Source of the DNA: CBDAQA01 sp965247815
GTDB taxonomy: Bacteria > Planctomycetota > Phycisphaerae > Tepidisphaerales > Tepidisphaeraceae
Direction: 5' to 3'
Length of the DNA: 64,000 bases
NCBI GenBank assembly: GCA_965247815.1
Contig: CBDFHW010000014.1
Span: forward strand, 124,001 to 188,000
In this document: in pieces, positions 16,487-25,561 of the stretch
Numbering within the stretch: the stretch's first letter is position 1
How the letters are laid out: each line of letters begins with the position of its first letter
Position numbers and translations under genes: made by a program
The notes under the pieces: model-generated
Database searches by the model: none
The model's input: only the letters and a program-made list of their open reading frames with translations
Told to the model about the DNA's origin: nothing

Positions 16487-18415
16487 ATGAGCCGTCACCC
16501 CGCGCGTCACAAACTGATTCGGACATTCGGGTTCGTTGCGTTGTCGGTCCTGATGACGGGAGCTTATACGCCGCCCGCGCGGGCGGAGAATATCGTGTTC
16601 CCGCCGGGCAATCTCGTCGTCAACGTGCGGGAGCAGTACGGCGCTAAAGGTGACGGCGTCACCGACGATACCGACGCGCTGCAGCGTGCAATTTTCGAAA
16701 ACAAAGGCAAACTCAAAACGTTGTATTTCCCCAAGGGCACTTATCTCGTCAGCCGGACTTTGTTCGTCGGCGGGACCCGGTACAGCACCGAACCGGTCCG
16801 GAGCAAGGCCCACAGCAGCGACCGGTTCCTCAGCTTTCAGGGGCAAAGCGAACAAGGTACGACGATCAGACTGCGGGACCGGTGCACCGGGTTCGACGAC
16901 CCCGCCACGCCCCGGGACGTGCTGTCGATGTACGACGGCGAAGGCACCGGCGACGCGATGCACAGCTACGTCCGCAACTTGTCGGTCGACGTCGGTGCCG
17001 GCAACCCCGGGGCGGCGGGGCTCCGGTTCCTGTCCAACAACACCGGCGCGATGTACCACGTCACGATCAAAAGCAGCGACCCGGCCGGGGCCGGTTCGAT
17101 CGGCTTGGACCTCCGGCAAGGGCAGCAAGGCCCGGAACTAATCCGCGACGTGACCATCGACGGGTTCGACATCGGCGTCCAAACCGACGACACGTTCGCG
17201 ATCGTTTTCGAACGGCTCACCCTGAACCACCAGAACAAGTGCGGCTTCGTCAACCCCAGCGGGTCGGTCACGATCCGCGGCCTTAAAAGCGACAACCGGG
17301 TCAACGTGATCAAGAGCGGCGGCAACCCGCTCACGATCGTCGAAGCCGATCTGCGGGGTGGTGTCGAAACCGAAACCGCCGTCGTCACCACCGGCCGAAA
17401 AAACTACATCCGGGATGCCACTCAAGCCGGTTACGGCGCGATCGTCGACGACGGTCAAACCAAAGTGACCGGCGTCGCTTTGGAAGAATGGGTCGACGGC
17501 GCCCCCAAAGCGTTGTTCCCGGCCGACGGTAAATCACTCCGGCTGCCGATCAAAGAAACACCCGAGGTGCCTTGGGAGCAGGACTTTTCCAAGTGGTTGG
17601 TCCTGGACGATTCGCAACCAGACGACACGGCCTTGATCCAAAAACAGATCGACGACGCCGCCAAGACCGGCGTCACCACACTCGTGTTCAAGCCCGGGGA
17701 ACACAAATACAAACTCAGCGCCCCGGTCCGCGTCCATGGAAGCGTCACCCGCGTGCTGGGGATGGAGTGTACGATCGACGTGATCGACCCGACCGGTGCA
17801 TTCAAAAACGGGACGCCGATTTTCACGTTCGAGGACCTGCAAGGCGACGTCGTCGTCGCCGAGCGATTTTTCATCGTCGGTGGGTGGGACGGGCCCCGCA
17901 CGGTGCCGACGTTCTGCAACAAGAGCGGCAAAACGGTCGTCATCCAGAGCATGGGCCTTTGCGGGTCGGTCAAAGGCGTCGAGCCCGGAGGCGAATGGTT
18001 CATCGACGACGTCTCACCCGGCCGAGACGCGACGCTTCGCATCGGCCCCGGCGAAAAGGTGTGGGCCCGGCAGTTAAATCCCGAATCGTATAAAGCCGAC
18101 ATGATTGACGTCGCCGGCGGGCAACTGTGGTTGCTCGGGCTCAAGACCGAAGGCCGCGCCACGCACATCGTCGCCACCGACGGCGCGCGGGTCGAACTGC
18201 TCGGCGGGCTCAGTTACCAGTCCTGGGATAAACAGCCAATCGACCCGCCGATGTTCAGGATCGCCGACTCGGACGTGTCGCTCACTTTTGGCGTGTGGAG
18301 TTCTCGTTTTCCATTCTCCACGATCGTCGAAGAAATCCGCGGCGGTCGAATTAAAACACTCAAACCGGCCGAGATGAGCAATTGGCATCTGGGCCTGTAC
18401 CGGTCGACTCATTAG
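16487..18415 (+). CDS. Secreted pectate-lyase-superfamily (parallel beta-helix) protein
   Basis: A 642-residue protein with a signal peptide (LIRTFGFVALSVLMTGAYTPPARAEN). The mature start has the hallmark of the Pectate_lyase_3/GH28-like family: VNVREQYGAKGDGVTDDTDALQRAI, then LYFPKGTYLVSRTL. A second copy of this entry motif appears at residue ~375 (DDSQPDDTALIQKQIDDAAKTGVTTLVFKPGEHKY), so the protein probably has two beta-helix modules. Family members cleave or bind polysaccharides at the cell surface, but no clear catalytic set could be assigned. The gene sits between the two topoisomerase subunit genes, an odd place for an exoenzyme. Confidence 0.75.
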   Translation: MSRHPARHKLIRTFGFVALSVLMTGAYTPPARAENIVFPPGNLVVNVREQYGAKGDGVTDDTDALQRAIFENKGKLKTLYFPKGTYLVSRTLFVGGTRYSTEPVRSKAHSSDRFLSFQGQSEQGTTIRLRDRCTGFDDPATPRDVLSMYDGEGTGDAMHSYVRNLSVDVGAGNPGAAGLRFLSNNTGAMYHVTIKSSDPAGAGSIGLDLRQGQQGPELIRDVTIDGFDIGVQTDDTFAIVFERLTLNHQNKCGFVNPSGSVTIRGLKSDNRVNVIKSGGNPLTIVEADLRGGVETETAVVTTGRKNYIRDATQAGYGAIVDDGQTKVTGVALEEWVDGAPKALFPADGKSLRLPIKETPEVPWEQDFSKWLVLDDSQPDDTALIQKQIDDAAKTGVTTLVFKPGEHKYKLSAPVRVHGSVTRVLGMECTIDVIDPTGAFKNGTPIFTFEDLQGDVVVAERFFIVGGWDGPRTVPTFCNKSGKTVVIQSMGLCGSVKGVEPGGEWFIDDVSPGRDATLRIGPGEKVWARQLNPESYKADMIDVAGGQLWLLGLKTEGRATHIVATDGARVELLGGLSYQSWDKQPIDPPMFRIADSDVSLTFGVWSSRFPFSTIVEEIRGGRIKTLKPAEMSNWHLGLYRSTH

Positions 18416-18548
18416 CAAAGAAAAAGGTTTCGTTCTGATGCAGTGGAAATGGATTTTGATCGTCGTACTACGGGCCGCCGGCCGGCGGTATGAAATTGAT
18501 TGAGCCAGAGCCGAACCCGTTCCGAAGAATTACAGAAACACAACCACC

Positions 18549-20465
18549 ATGAGCAACAGTTACAACGCCAGCAGTATCACAGTCCTGGAAGGTCTGGACC
18601 CGGTCCGCAAGCGGCCGGGGATGTACATCGGGGGCACCGGGTCGGCGGGGCTGCACCATCTGGTCTGGGAAATCTTCGACAACTCGGTCGACGAGGCGAT
18701 GAACGGGCACGCCGACGAGATCGAAGTCACGCTGCACAAAGACGGGAGCACCGTCACGGTCGGTGACAACGGCCGGGGGATTCCGGTCGACAATCATCCG
18801 ACGCACAAGAAGCCGGCGATCGAGATCATTCTCTGCACGCTGCACGCGGGCGGGAAGTTTGATAACGGGTCGGCCGGGAACTACAAAACCAGTGGCGGGT
18901 TGCACGGCGTCGGGGCGTCGGTGGTCAACGCGCTGTCGAAAAAGCTGGTCGCGACGATCCGCCGGGACGGGGCCGAATGGGAGATGGAATTCAAGCAGGG
19001 GAAGGCGACCGGCAAGCTGAAAAAGCTAGGCCCCGCGCGGGGGACCGGCACGACCATCCGGTTCGAGCCGGACCCGCAGATTTTCCCCCGCACGGAATTT
19101 AATCCGGAAGTGATCCGCGAACGTCTCGAAGTCGCCAGTTATATCCACAAGGGACTCAAGGTCGTCTGGAACGACCAGGTGACCGGGAAAAAGGAAGTCT
19201 TTTATCACGAGGAAGGAATCCTCGCGTTCCTGAAAAAGATCTTCGTCGAGAAAGCTGCCAAGCCGATCCACGACCAGCCGTTCGTGCTCGAAAAGCAGAA
19301 CGGCATTCGCATCGAAACCTGTTTCAGCTGGACCGAAAGCACGGAAGAACTGCTCAAGAGCTACGTCAACGGGATCCCGACGGCCAACGGCGGGACCCAT
19401 GAAAATGGGCTGCGGGCCGGCGTGCTGAAGGCGATCCGCAATTACATCGAGACGCACAACCTGACGCCCCGCGGCGTCACGCTCGCGGCCGAGGACATCC
19501 GTGAAGGCGTCACCGGCGTGCTTAGTATCTTTATCGAAGAACCCCAGTTTCAGGGGCAGACCAAGGACCGACTTAACAACCCCGAAGTGCAGTCGATGGT
19601 CGACTCGGCGGTTCGGCCGGTGCTCGAGCAATGGTTGAACAACAACACCAGCGTCGCCGAGACGATCATCAACCGGATCATCATCGCGGCCCGGGCCCGC
19701 GAGGCGAGCCGGGCCGCGAGCGCGAGCATCAGCCGCAAGACCGCCACCAGCGGGCGAATGAGCCTGCCGGGCAAGCTCGCCGATTGTTCGAGCAGCAACC
19801 GCGACCACAGCGAACTGTTTATCGTCGAAGGGGACAGCGCCGGCGGCAGCGCCAAGCAGGGCCGGGACCGCAACACCCAGGCGATCCTCCCGCTCCGCGG
19901 AAAGGTGCTGAACACCGAAGGCACGTCGCTGGCCAAGGTGCTGGAGAACCGCGAGATTGCCGACCTGGTGACCGCGCTCGGTTGCGGGGCGGGGCTCGAC
20001 TGCGACCCCAGCAAGCTGCGGTACCAGCGTCTGGTTTTGCTGGCCGATGCCGACAGTGACGGGCACCACATCACCACGTTGCTGCTGACGTTCATCTTCC
20101 GGCACATGCGGCAACTGATCGACGCCGGCCGGGTCTACATCGCACTGCCCCCGCTGTATCGGATCGACATCGGCAAGGAGACGCACTGGGCCGCCGACGA
20201 CGCCGACAAGGAACGGATCCTCAAGCAGTTCGTCAAAGCCAGCGGCAAGTCCGAAATCACCCGTTTCAAAGGGCTCGGCGAGATGATGCCCAAAGTGCTG
20301 TGGGAGACAACGCTGAACCCCAAGACGCGTCGGCTGCTGCGGGTGGAGATTTCTGACAAGATTGCCACGGACCGGATCATTAATGAACTGATGGGCAAGG
20401 ACGCGTCGGCCAGATTTCGGTTCATCATGGATCGCGCGGGAGAAGCGGACGAACTGGACGTGTGA
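18549..20465 (+). CDS. Type IIA DNA topoisomerase subunit B (GyrB/ParE family)
   Basis: A 638-residue ATPase subunit. The GHKL domain shows EIFDNSVDEAM (catalytic Glu region), DNGRGIPVD and GGLHGVGASVVNALS. The transducer domain follows. The TOPRIM domain starts with EGDSAGGSAKQGRDR at 427, with the metal-binding DADSDGHH at 500-507 in place of the commoner D-x-D-V-D-G. The C-terminal PLYRI...KGLGEM block is conserved. The length (~640) is that of the short GyrB/ParE form without the proteobacterial insert. It presumably pairs with the A subunit at 13818. Calling it gyrase or topoisomerase IV needs a phylogeny. Confidence 0.85.
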   Translation: MSNSYNASSITVLEGLDPVRKRPGMYIGGTGSAGLHHLVWEIFDNSVDEAMNGHADEIEVTLHKDGSTVTVGDNGRGIPVDNHPTHKKPAIEIILCTLHAGGKFDNGSAGNYKTSGGLHGVGASVVNALSKKLVATIRRDGAEWEMEFKQGKATGKLKKLGPARGTGTTIRFEPDPQIFPRTEFNPEVIRERLEVASYIHKGLKVVWNDQVTGKKEVFYHEEGILAFLKKIFVEKAAKPIHDQPFVLEKQNGIRIETCFSWTESTEELLKSYVNGIPTANGGTHENGLRAGVLKAIRNYIETHNLTPRGVTLAAEDIREGVTGVLSIFIEEPQFQGQTKDRLNNPEVQSMVDSAVRPVLEQWLNNNTSVAETIINRIIIAARAREASRAASASISRKTATSGRMSLPGKLADCSSSNRDHSELFIVEGDSAGGSAKQGRDRNTQAILPLRGKVLNTEGTSLAKVLENREIADLVTALGCGAGLDCDPSKLRYQRLVLLADADSDGHHITTLLLTFIFRHMRQLIDAGRVYIALPPLYRIDIGKETHWAADDADKERILKQFVKASGKSEITRFKGLGEMMPKVLWETTLNPKTRRLLRVEISDKIATDRIINELMGKDASARFRFIMDRAGEADELDV

Positions 20466-20499
20466 GAATGTCGCCGTATGCCTTTGCCGCGACCCAGCG

Positions 20500-20901
20500 T
20501 CATTTTAATAACGCGACAAATCCCGCCTGCTCAAAATGATGGTCGCCGGTCAGCGCTTCTTTGATTCCGCGATGACCCATGACCGAGAAAGAATTGCAAT
20601 CCGTCAGCGACCAGTCTTTGTCCGGCCGTTGGCGGTACAGGTCCAAACCCTCGGCATAGATTTCATCCCCGGCCGAGATGATTGTGAATCGGGCATTTCC
20701 GCGGAGCGTTGCATCCAGCGCGACGAATGACGCCCGGGTCGGCGCGGCACAGAGGCCGTCGGCTAGTTCGGTTAAGATCCATGCTGTTGTCACCAGCGGC
20801 TCGCTGGTCGAGTTCAATAACGCCATCGCAGCGGCGTGTTTGCGGTCTCGGCGATTGAGCATCGCGAGAAACACGAAGGTGTCGGCGAATCGTTCAGTCA
20901 C
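20500..20901 (-). CDS. vapC: PIN-domain toxin (VapC family)
   Basis: A 133-residue single PIN domain. The acidic residues expected in the metal site are visible: Asp7 (FADTFVF), Glu in LTELADG, Asp in WSLTDCNSFSVM and Asp in LTGDHHFEQAGF. The ending DHHFEQAGF is typical of VapC RNases associated with small AbrB-unrelated antitoxins. The start overlaps the stop of the antitoxin gene by four bases (20898-20901). VapC toxins cleave tRNA or rRNA; the target is not predictable here. The 3' end converges on the topoisomerase B gene. Confidence 0.85.
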   Translation of the reverse strand: MTERFADTFVFLAMLNRRDRKHAAAMALLNSTSEPLVTTAWILTELADGLCAAPTRASFVALDATLRGNARFTIISAGDEIYAEGLDLYRQRPDKDWSLTDCNSFSVMGHRGIKEALTGDHHFEQAGFVALLK

Positions 20902-21119
20902 TTTTTCGGCGTCGCATGAATGTAATGGTCGTGGTTCTCTGCCAAGTCGTCCGGTCCCTCGATGGAGCCGGCCAATCCCTTGAACACCTCACCCCAGGCC
21001 GGTGTTTCCTGCCGGGATTCGGGCAACTCCTCCACCCGTACCTTCGCACCTTCCGCCGGTCGCGATGGTCCTTCGAACACGACGACGCCACCTATGACTT
21101 GCCCGGGAAAATTCATCAC
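20898..21119 (-). CDS. Antitoxin partner of the PIN-domain toxin
   Basis: A 73-residue protein. It starts with a short beta segment (GQVIGGVVVFEGPSRPAEGAKVRVEELP) and ends with the pattern GPDDLAENHDHYIHATPKK. This 'A-x-N/Q-H-D-H-Y-x-H-x-T/G' tail is characteristic of a family of small antitoxins found upstream of PIN-domain genes. Start alternatives differ by one Met. The gene overlaps the toxin by ATGA, so the two are translationally coupled. The same N-terminal style recurs in the orphan antitoxin at 43468 and in the decayed pair at 50.5 kb. Confidence 0.8.
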   Translation of the reverse strand: MMNFPGQVIGGVVVFEGPSRPAEGAKVRVEELPESRQETPAWGEVFKGLAGSIEGPDDLAENHDHYIHATPKK

Positions 21120-21313
21120 TGGCTCTCTCCGAAGGCGGTTTAATTGACGAAGGAAATTTTATCGCGACGGATTTGGCCTGTCTATCGACGCAGGTAGTCG
21201 ACCTTATGGATGGAAAGCTTGTCCTTGTCGGCTGCGATAATGACTTAGACACCAAGAGCTACTGCTCGTGAGGTTGTTAACTAGTCAATCCTATGTGCAG
21301 TTATAAACGTCAA

Positions 21314-22027
21314 TCACGCCGCGGGCTGAGCCTGCAGTTGGTGATCGCGGCCGTTGGAGGACGGCTCGCGGGCGGCCTTTGGCATTTCGCGCGGACCGGT
21401 GTCGCGGCCGTTGGCGGCCTCGCGGGCGGGCGCTTCTGCGGCTTTGGCGGCAGCTGCGGCGGGGGCCGAGTTCGAGCCGTTGTTGGCGAGTTTTTCCAAG
21501 CTCCGACGCAGGTCCAGATTGTTCTGGAAGATGTCTCGGAGGGTGCTGTTCTGGTCGTCCCCGAAGATACGGGCGGAGCGTTTCTTGCCGCCGCCGTCAC
21601 CACCCCCGCGGGCGGGGCCGGACTGATAGACGACCTGAGCCGGCCGAGAAAGCAGTTTTTCGACCTGTGCGACCAGCATCTGAACCTGGTCGACTAATTG
21701 CTGCAGAACTGCGGGGCTTTCGGGCGGAACGATTGGAGCGCCGGTGGACTTGGCTGCGACGCGCGGCTGCGGGGCTGCAACGGGGTGCAGGTGGGCAACA
21801 GGGGCCGGCAGTGCGGCGGGGACCGGTGCTTCTTCTTCCTCGACCCAGTCCTGGCCCGAGAGAACGACGGCGTTCCGGGGCTTCTTGGCCTCGGGGCGCA
21901 CGGTGTAGACACCGATGATGCCCTGATCGGCCAATCGGTCGATCGCTTCAGTGGACGAGTTGGCTTCGACGAACCCGTCGACCTGCTGACCCGTCGCTCT
22001 GACTTTTCCGTGAAAGGAATATCTCAC
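21314..22027 (-). CDS. Protein with GspF N-terminal-like domain and disordered tail
   Basis: A 237-residue protein with a GTG start at 22027. Residues 1-45 (MRYSFHGKVRATGQQVDGF... then a helix-turn with AIDRLADQGIIGVYTV) resemble the first ~45 residues of GspF/PilC platform proteins, a motif that planctomycetes reuse in isolated proteins. Residues ~105-130 form a short coiled-coil candidate (LQQLVDQVQMLVAQVEKLL), and ~150-185 another (LRDIFQNNLDLRRSLEKLAN). The remaining sequence is Pro/Ala-rich and probably disordered. There is no membrane segment. A role as an adaptor in secretion or pilus assembly is only a guess. Confidence 0.5.
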   Translation of the reverse strand: MRYSFHGKVRATGQQVDGFVEANSSTEAIDRLADQGIIGVYTVRPEAKKPRNAVVLSGQDWVEEEEAPVPAALPAPVAHLHPVAAPQPRVAAKSTGAPIVPPESPAVLQQLVDQVQMLVAQVEKLLSRPAQVVYQSGPARGGGDGGGKKRSARIFGDDQNSTLRDIFQNNLDLRRSLEKLANNGSNSAPAAAAAKAAEAPAREAANGRDTGPREMPKAAREPSSNGRDHQLQAQPAA

Positions 22028-22256
22028 GTCAACGTGCTCCGAAAGGAAGACTCAGCCATTGGTTTTGCGTCAAGGGCACAACTTCCTCATCGCCTAAGTA
22101 CGGCACCATCTGTACCTGATTCCCAAACGTTCTGCCAGAACTAAAACGTCCCATAGTTTCAAAACCCTACCCGGCCGTGAGAGGCCGGGGGCTTAAACAG
22201 CCTGAAAACCACGAGTTTCTATAGGCGAACGGCCCTGATATCGGCCTTACGGTTTT

Positions 22257-23414
22257 TCACTTCGTTTCGGACCTTCGCAATTGTCCGCAAGCCGCGTCGA
22301 TGTCCCGGCCCCGGCTTTTCCGGACGTGCGTGTTGACCCCGCTGGCCCGCAGAATCTCCTGAAACTGCACCACATCGTCCGATCGCGGACGCCCGAACCC
22401 TAACCCCGTGACCTCGTTATAGCGGATCAGATTGACGTTCGCGCGGAGCGTCCGGCAGAGCTTTGCCAACTGTTTGGCGTGATCGGCTTGGTCATTGACG
22501 CCGGCAAGCAGGATATATTCCAGCGTAATCTCCCGGCCGGTCTGCTCGAAGTAGTATCGGGCCGCATCGAGAATATCGTCCAGCGAGAAATGTTCGGCCC
22601 ACGGGATCAACTGTTTTCGCAACGATTCGTTAGGGGCGTGCAGCGAGATCGCCAGGTTGATCGGAAGGGCCTCTTCGGCCAATTGTCGCATCCGCGCCGG
22701 TACGCCTACGGTCGAGACGGTGATTTTCCGGGCTCCAATGTTCAAACATCCGGGGTCGTGCAACACGCGTATTGCCTGCATCAGGCTTGCATAATTTGCA
22801 AGCGGCTCACCCATTCCCATGAAGACGATATGGTTGATCCTAACGGCGGGAGCCGCGACCGACGGTGAACCAGCGGCCAGAATGGTGCTTAAAGCGATGA
22901 CCTGCTCGACGATCTGTGACGCAGTCAGATTCCGCTTCACACCGCCGATCCCGCTCGCGCAAAATTTACAGCCGACGGGGCACCCGACCTGCGAGCTGAC
23001 GCACGCGGTCCGGCGGTCGCCGTCGGGAATCATCACCGTTTCGGCCTGCGTCACCGGCGGTTGGCCCGGAACGTCGCCCGCGGCGGGCCAGCCCAGCAGC
23101 AGTTTGTTCGTCCCGTCGGCACTGAGCTGGTTGGCAAGAATCTGACTGGTGGACAAGCTGAATCGTTCAGCAAGGAACTGCCGGTCGGACGGAGAAAGGT
23201 TGGTCATCCGTGAAGGATCTGAAACCTGCTTGGTGTAGACCCAGTCGCGGATCTGTTTGCCACGAAACTTCGGCCACCCCCAACCTTGGACGGCGTTGTC
23301 GATCTCTGCGGCGGTAAGGCCGTAGAACGGTAACTTTTCGTCCACCGGCGACGTCTCTGCCGAGGGATCCGGAACGACGCCGGTGGAAGCAATATGAAGA
23401 TCGAGCTGAGGCAT
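22257..23414 (-). CDS. rlmN: Dual-specificity 23S rRNA/tRNA adenine C2-methyltransferase
   Basis: A 385-residue radical SAM enzyme. The cluster-binding CxxxCxxC is Cys145-x3-Cys149-x2-Cys152 (CPVGCKFC), Cys138 lies in the conserved CVSSQVGC, and the C-terminal methyl-carrier cysteine is in GRDIDAACGQL. Other RlmN blocks are FMGMGEPLANY, KITVSTVGV, NLAISLHA and YILLAGVND. It methylates A2503 of 23S rRNA and A37 of some tRNAs. The length and motif set are complete. An ECF sigma factor gene is divergent from it, 147 bp away. Confidence 0.95.
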   Translation of the reverse strand: MPQLDLHIASTGVVPDPSAETSPVDEKLPFYGLTAAEIDNAVQGWGWPKFRGKQIRDWVYTKQVSDPSRMTNLSPSDRQFLAERFSLSTSQILANQLSADGTNKLLLGWPAAGDVPGQPPVTQAETVMIPDGDRRTACVSSQVGCPVGCKFCASGIGGVKRNLTASQIVEQVIALSTILAAGSPSVAAPAVRINHIVFMGMGEPLANYASLMQAIRVLHDPGCLNIGARKITVSTVGVPARMRQLAEEALPINLAISLHAPNESLRKQLIPWAEHFSLDDILDAARYYFEQTGREITLEYILLAGVNDQADHAKQLAKLCRTLRANVNLIRYNEVTGLGFGRPRSDDVVQFQEILRASGVNTHVRKSRGRDIDAACGQLRRSETK

Positions 23415-23561
23415 AACGTTTGATACTAATGAAGTCTGCCGAAGGTTCGCCGACGCAGGCGAGCCTCGATGGGCAGTTTAGAGCTTCGGGAGGTTTGGCG
23501 GTTCCGTGATTCGAGCGGCGTTTAACGGGGTGAACGGTAACGGGTTTGCTTGGAGGTTGCA

Positions 23562-24311
23562 ATGAAAGCAGCACGACATGCCGGGCAGGGCTCCACCGAC
23601 GAGGCATCTTCCCTAACCTCTGTAAACAACAGGTCGGGTGAAGGAGATTTTTTGAAACTGAACCCCGATGAATTGGCAACGGCACCGGCGACCCTTCAGG
23701 CCTCGGGTCAGCCGGCCGGTCCTACCGACGAGCAATTGATCAAGGCTTACCAGGCCGGGGACCGGGCCAGCTTCGCCGCGTTGGTCACGCGTTATGAGCG
23801 GGAACTGTTTCATTTTCTAGTACGATTTTTAGGCGACAGGGCTGCCGCCGAGGACATGTTTCAGGAAACGTTTCTGCAGATCCATCAGTCGGCCGAGACG
23901 TTCGATACACAAAGGCGTTTTCGCCCGTGGCTGTTCACCATCGCGGCGAACAAGGCCCGCGACTTGATGCGATCCAATTCGAGGCGGCCGGCAAGCCCCC
24001 TGCAGGCGTCGATCAGCCCCGGCGACGAAGCGAGCGGGGAATTTATCGATCTCATGAAGAGCGTCGAAGACGCCCCCGACGCCCCGATGCAGCAGCGTGA
24101 ATTGCGTCAAAAGGTGCAGGTCACGGTGACGAACATGCCCGAGCATCTGCGAGAAATCCTCCTGTTGTCTTATTTTCACCAATTTCCGTATAAACAAATC
24201 AGTGATATACTCGATATACCACTGGGGACTGTGAAATCACGGCTTCACACCGCTGTCGCGTTTTTCGCGGATCGTTGGAAGACCGCGAACCCCGGTCAAA
24301 CGCTTTCGTGA
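23562..24311 (+). CDS. RNA polymerase ECF-type sigma factor
   Basis: A 249-residue sigma-70-family protein. Region 2 is visible as FAALVTRYERELFHFLVRFLGDRAAAEDMFQETFLQIHQS...FRPWLFTIAANKARDLMRS. Region 4 is MPEHLREILLLSYFHQFPYKQISDILDIPLGTVKSRLHTAV. The ATG at 23562 has GGAGG five bases upstream. The ~55-residue N-terminal extension is polar and low in structure. A small gene of unknown function follows at 24401 and may be its partner, but that protein lacks the zinc motif of ZAS anti-sigma factors. Confidence 0.9.
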   Translation: MKAARHAGQGSTDEASSLTSVNNRSGEGDFLKLNPDELATAPATLQASGQPAGPTDEQLIKAYQAGDRASFAALVTRYERELFHFLVRFLGDRAAAEDMFQETFLQIHQSAETFDTQRRFRPWLFTIAANKARDLMRSNSRRPASPLQASISPGDEASGEFIDLMKSVEDAPDAPMQQRELRQKVQVTVTNMPEHLREILLLSYFHQFPYKQISDILDIPLGTVKSRLHTAVAFFADRWKTANPGQTLS

Positions 24312-24400
24312 CGGCTTTGCGTTGCGGGCTGACCGGTTGTCATTTCGATTGGAAGCAATCAAGTCGTAGGACGAGTGTATATCTTGCCGCCGAGGAAGCT

Positions 24401-24688
24401 ATGCAGCCCAAGCTTAAACGTCTGTCACCCCAAGACGCGCACGCGATCGACGTTTGCCTGAACCACAGCAATTTGTCCGCCCGGCAGTTCGATCATCTGG
24501 TCGCTTCGGTCGCTCCCAAACGGCTGGAATCTGCGACAAAATTGCTTGGTTTGCTCGACTATATGGCGGGCCCCGACCCTTCGACGGACTTGGCGCGAAG
24601 GACCTTGGATCGGATCGCAAGCCTGACGGCAGTGCCAAGTTCGCAACACTCAATAGGGGCCACTACCGAGGTTCAAAAATCGGTCTGA
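24401..24688 (+). CDS. Small helical protein downstream of the ECF sigma gene
   Basis: A 95-residue protein started at ATG 24401, which is preceded by GAGGAA; an in-frame start at 24275 would overlap the sigma gene. Residues ~10-70 appear alpha-helical (DAHAIDVCLNHSNLSARQFDHLV, ESATKLLGLLDYM, LARRTLDRIAS), and the C-terminus is Ser/Thr-rich. No membrane helix or HxxxCxxC motif is present. I do not recognise a named family. Its position suggests co-expression with, and possibly modulation of, the sigma factor. Confidence 0.55.
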   Translation: MQPKLKRLSPQDAHAIDVCLNHSNLSARQFDHLVASVAPKRLESATKLLGLLDYMAGPDPSTDLARRTLDRIASLTAVPSSQHSIGATTEVQKSV

Positions 24689-24733
24689 TTCAACCCGTTG
24701 AGCCCTCTTCTCGGCGACGCTCGGGGCCGGGGA

Positions 24734-25393
24734 TCAGGCCTTTCGCATTACACGCAATGGGTCAGGTTTCCCTGCCTGCTGAAAAGCCGCTTCCCTCGCC
24801 CGGCACGATCGGCACGCCCAGCACGGTTCGCTGCCCGACTCGCTGCAACTCCAGGTCTTCTCGAACGGCACCGCCGTCTGAAACCCGACATCGATCACCT
24901 GCCAGGGTTCGAGTTCCAGCAGTGGCATTTCGAGCATCAAGTCCGCCTGATTACACGGCAACTGCATCAGCTCGTTCCAGATCTGCGCGTATTCCGTCGC
25001 TTCGGCGAGCGCGTCGACGTTTGTTCCCAGCCTCAACCCTAAGTAGACGGCAATGCCCTGGTGATGAACCGCGAACCGCATCGCGGTCGCGATCAGCGGG
25101 ATCAACTCGATCAGCGCCGGCGCGATCGGCGTCGGATGCCGGGGGTCGTTCGCGGCGGCGGCCACCTCCTTCGACGGCTCGGCGACGGCCAGATAAGGCA
25201 TCGTCAGCGTGTGTTCCCTGAACGGCTTAAAATGCGTCACCTGCTGGTCGTAAGCCGCCCGCGCCCGCGGGCCCGGTTTGTCCCCCGTCTCGGCGAACAC
25301 CAGCACGGTACGATACTTCTGCGCCGCCATCGACGTGATCACCGCGCTGTTTATGCTGCCGTTGTTCAAGACGACGGCAAGATCCTTGGCCAT
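24734..25393 (-). CDS. QueC-like protein with degenerate PP-loop
   Basis: A 219-residue protein. The C-terminal zinc motif C183-x7-C191-x2-C194-x2-C197 (CSESGSEPCWACRSC, then RAREAAF) and the overall layout match 7-cyano-7-deazaguanine synthase QueC. The ATP-binding PP-loop SGGxDS is replaced by NGSINS (residues 11-16, in VVLNNGSINSAV). The loss of the conserved Ser-Gly-Gly and Asp suggests that it does not adenylate 7-carboxy-7-deazaguanine in the normal way. The middle region (PIAPALIELIPLIATAMRFAVHHQGIAVYLGLRLGT) is QueC-like. No other queuosine gene is nearby. It may have a changed reaction or a structural role. Confidence 0.75.
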   Translation of the reverse strand: MAKDLAVVLNNGSINSAVITSMAAQKYRTVLVFAETGDKPGPRARAAYDQQVTHFKPFREHTLTMPYLAVAEPSKEVAAAANDPRHPTPIAPALIELIPLIATAMRFAVHHQGIAVYLGLRLGTNVDALAEATEYAQIWNELMQLPCNQADLMLEMPLLELEPWQVIDVGFQTAVPFEKTWSCSESGSEPCWACRSCRAREAAFQQAGKPDPLRVMRKA

Positions 25394-25526
25394 AAGAGCT
25401 CCGGGTCACCACGGCTAACCGAGTGCAACCCAAATAAAATTTTCAAAATCTTCACACTCGTATGTTATCGCCCGGCACAGAGGGCGACGCAGCCGTAGAC
25501 CCTACGAAGGGCCCCGCATCGTCTTT

Positions 25527-25554
25527 GTTCATCCTTCATCGTTCATCCTTCATC
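25527..25554. repeat. Two-unit tandem repeat
   Basis: The 14-base unit GTTCATCCTTCATC occurs twice in direct tandem in the 168-bp gap between the dehydrogenase stop and the QueC-like start. No structure or reading frame explains it. Such start/near-start-rich GATGAA repeats can arise by slippage. Confidence 0.8.
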
Positions 25555-25561
25555 GTTTCTT

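Noticed and set aside
19026..20186. A 386-codon open frame on the minus strand
   Set aside because: It is antisense to the topoisomerase B gene; no family resemblance.
25527..25554. CRISPR array
   Set aside because: Only two directly adjacent 14-base units with no spacers.
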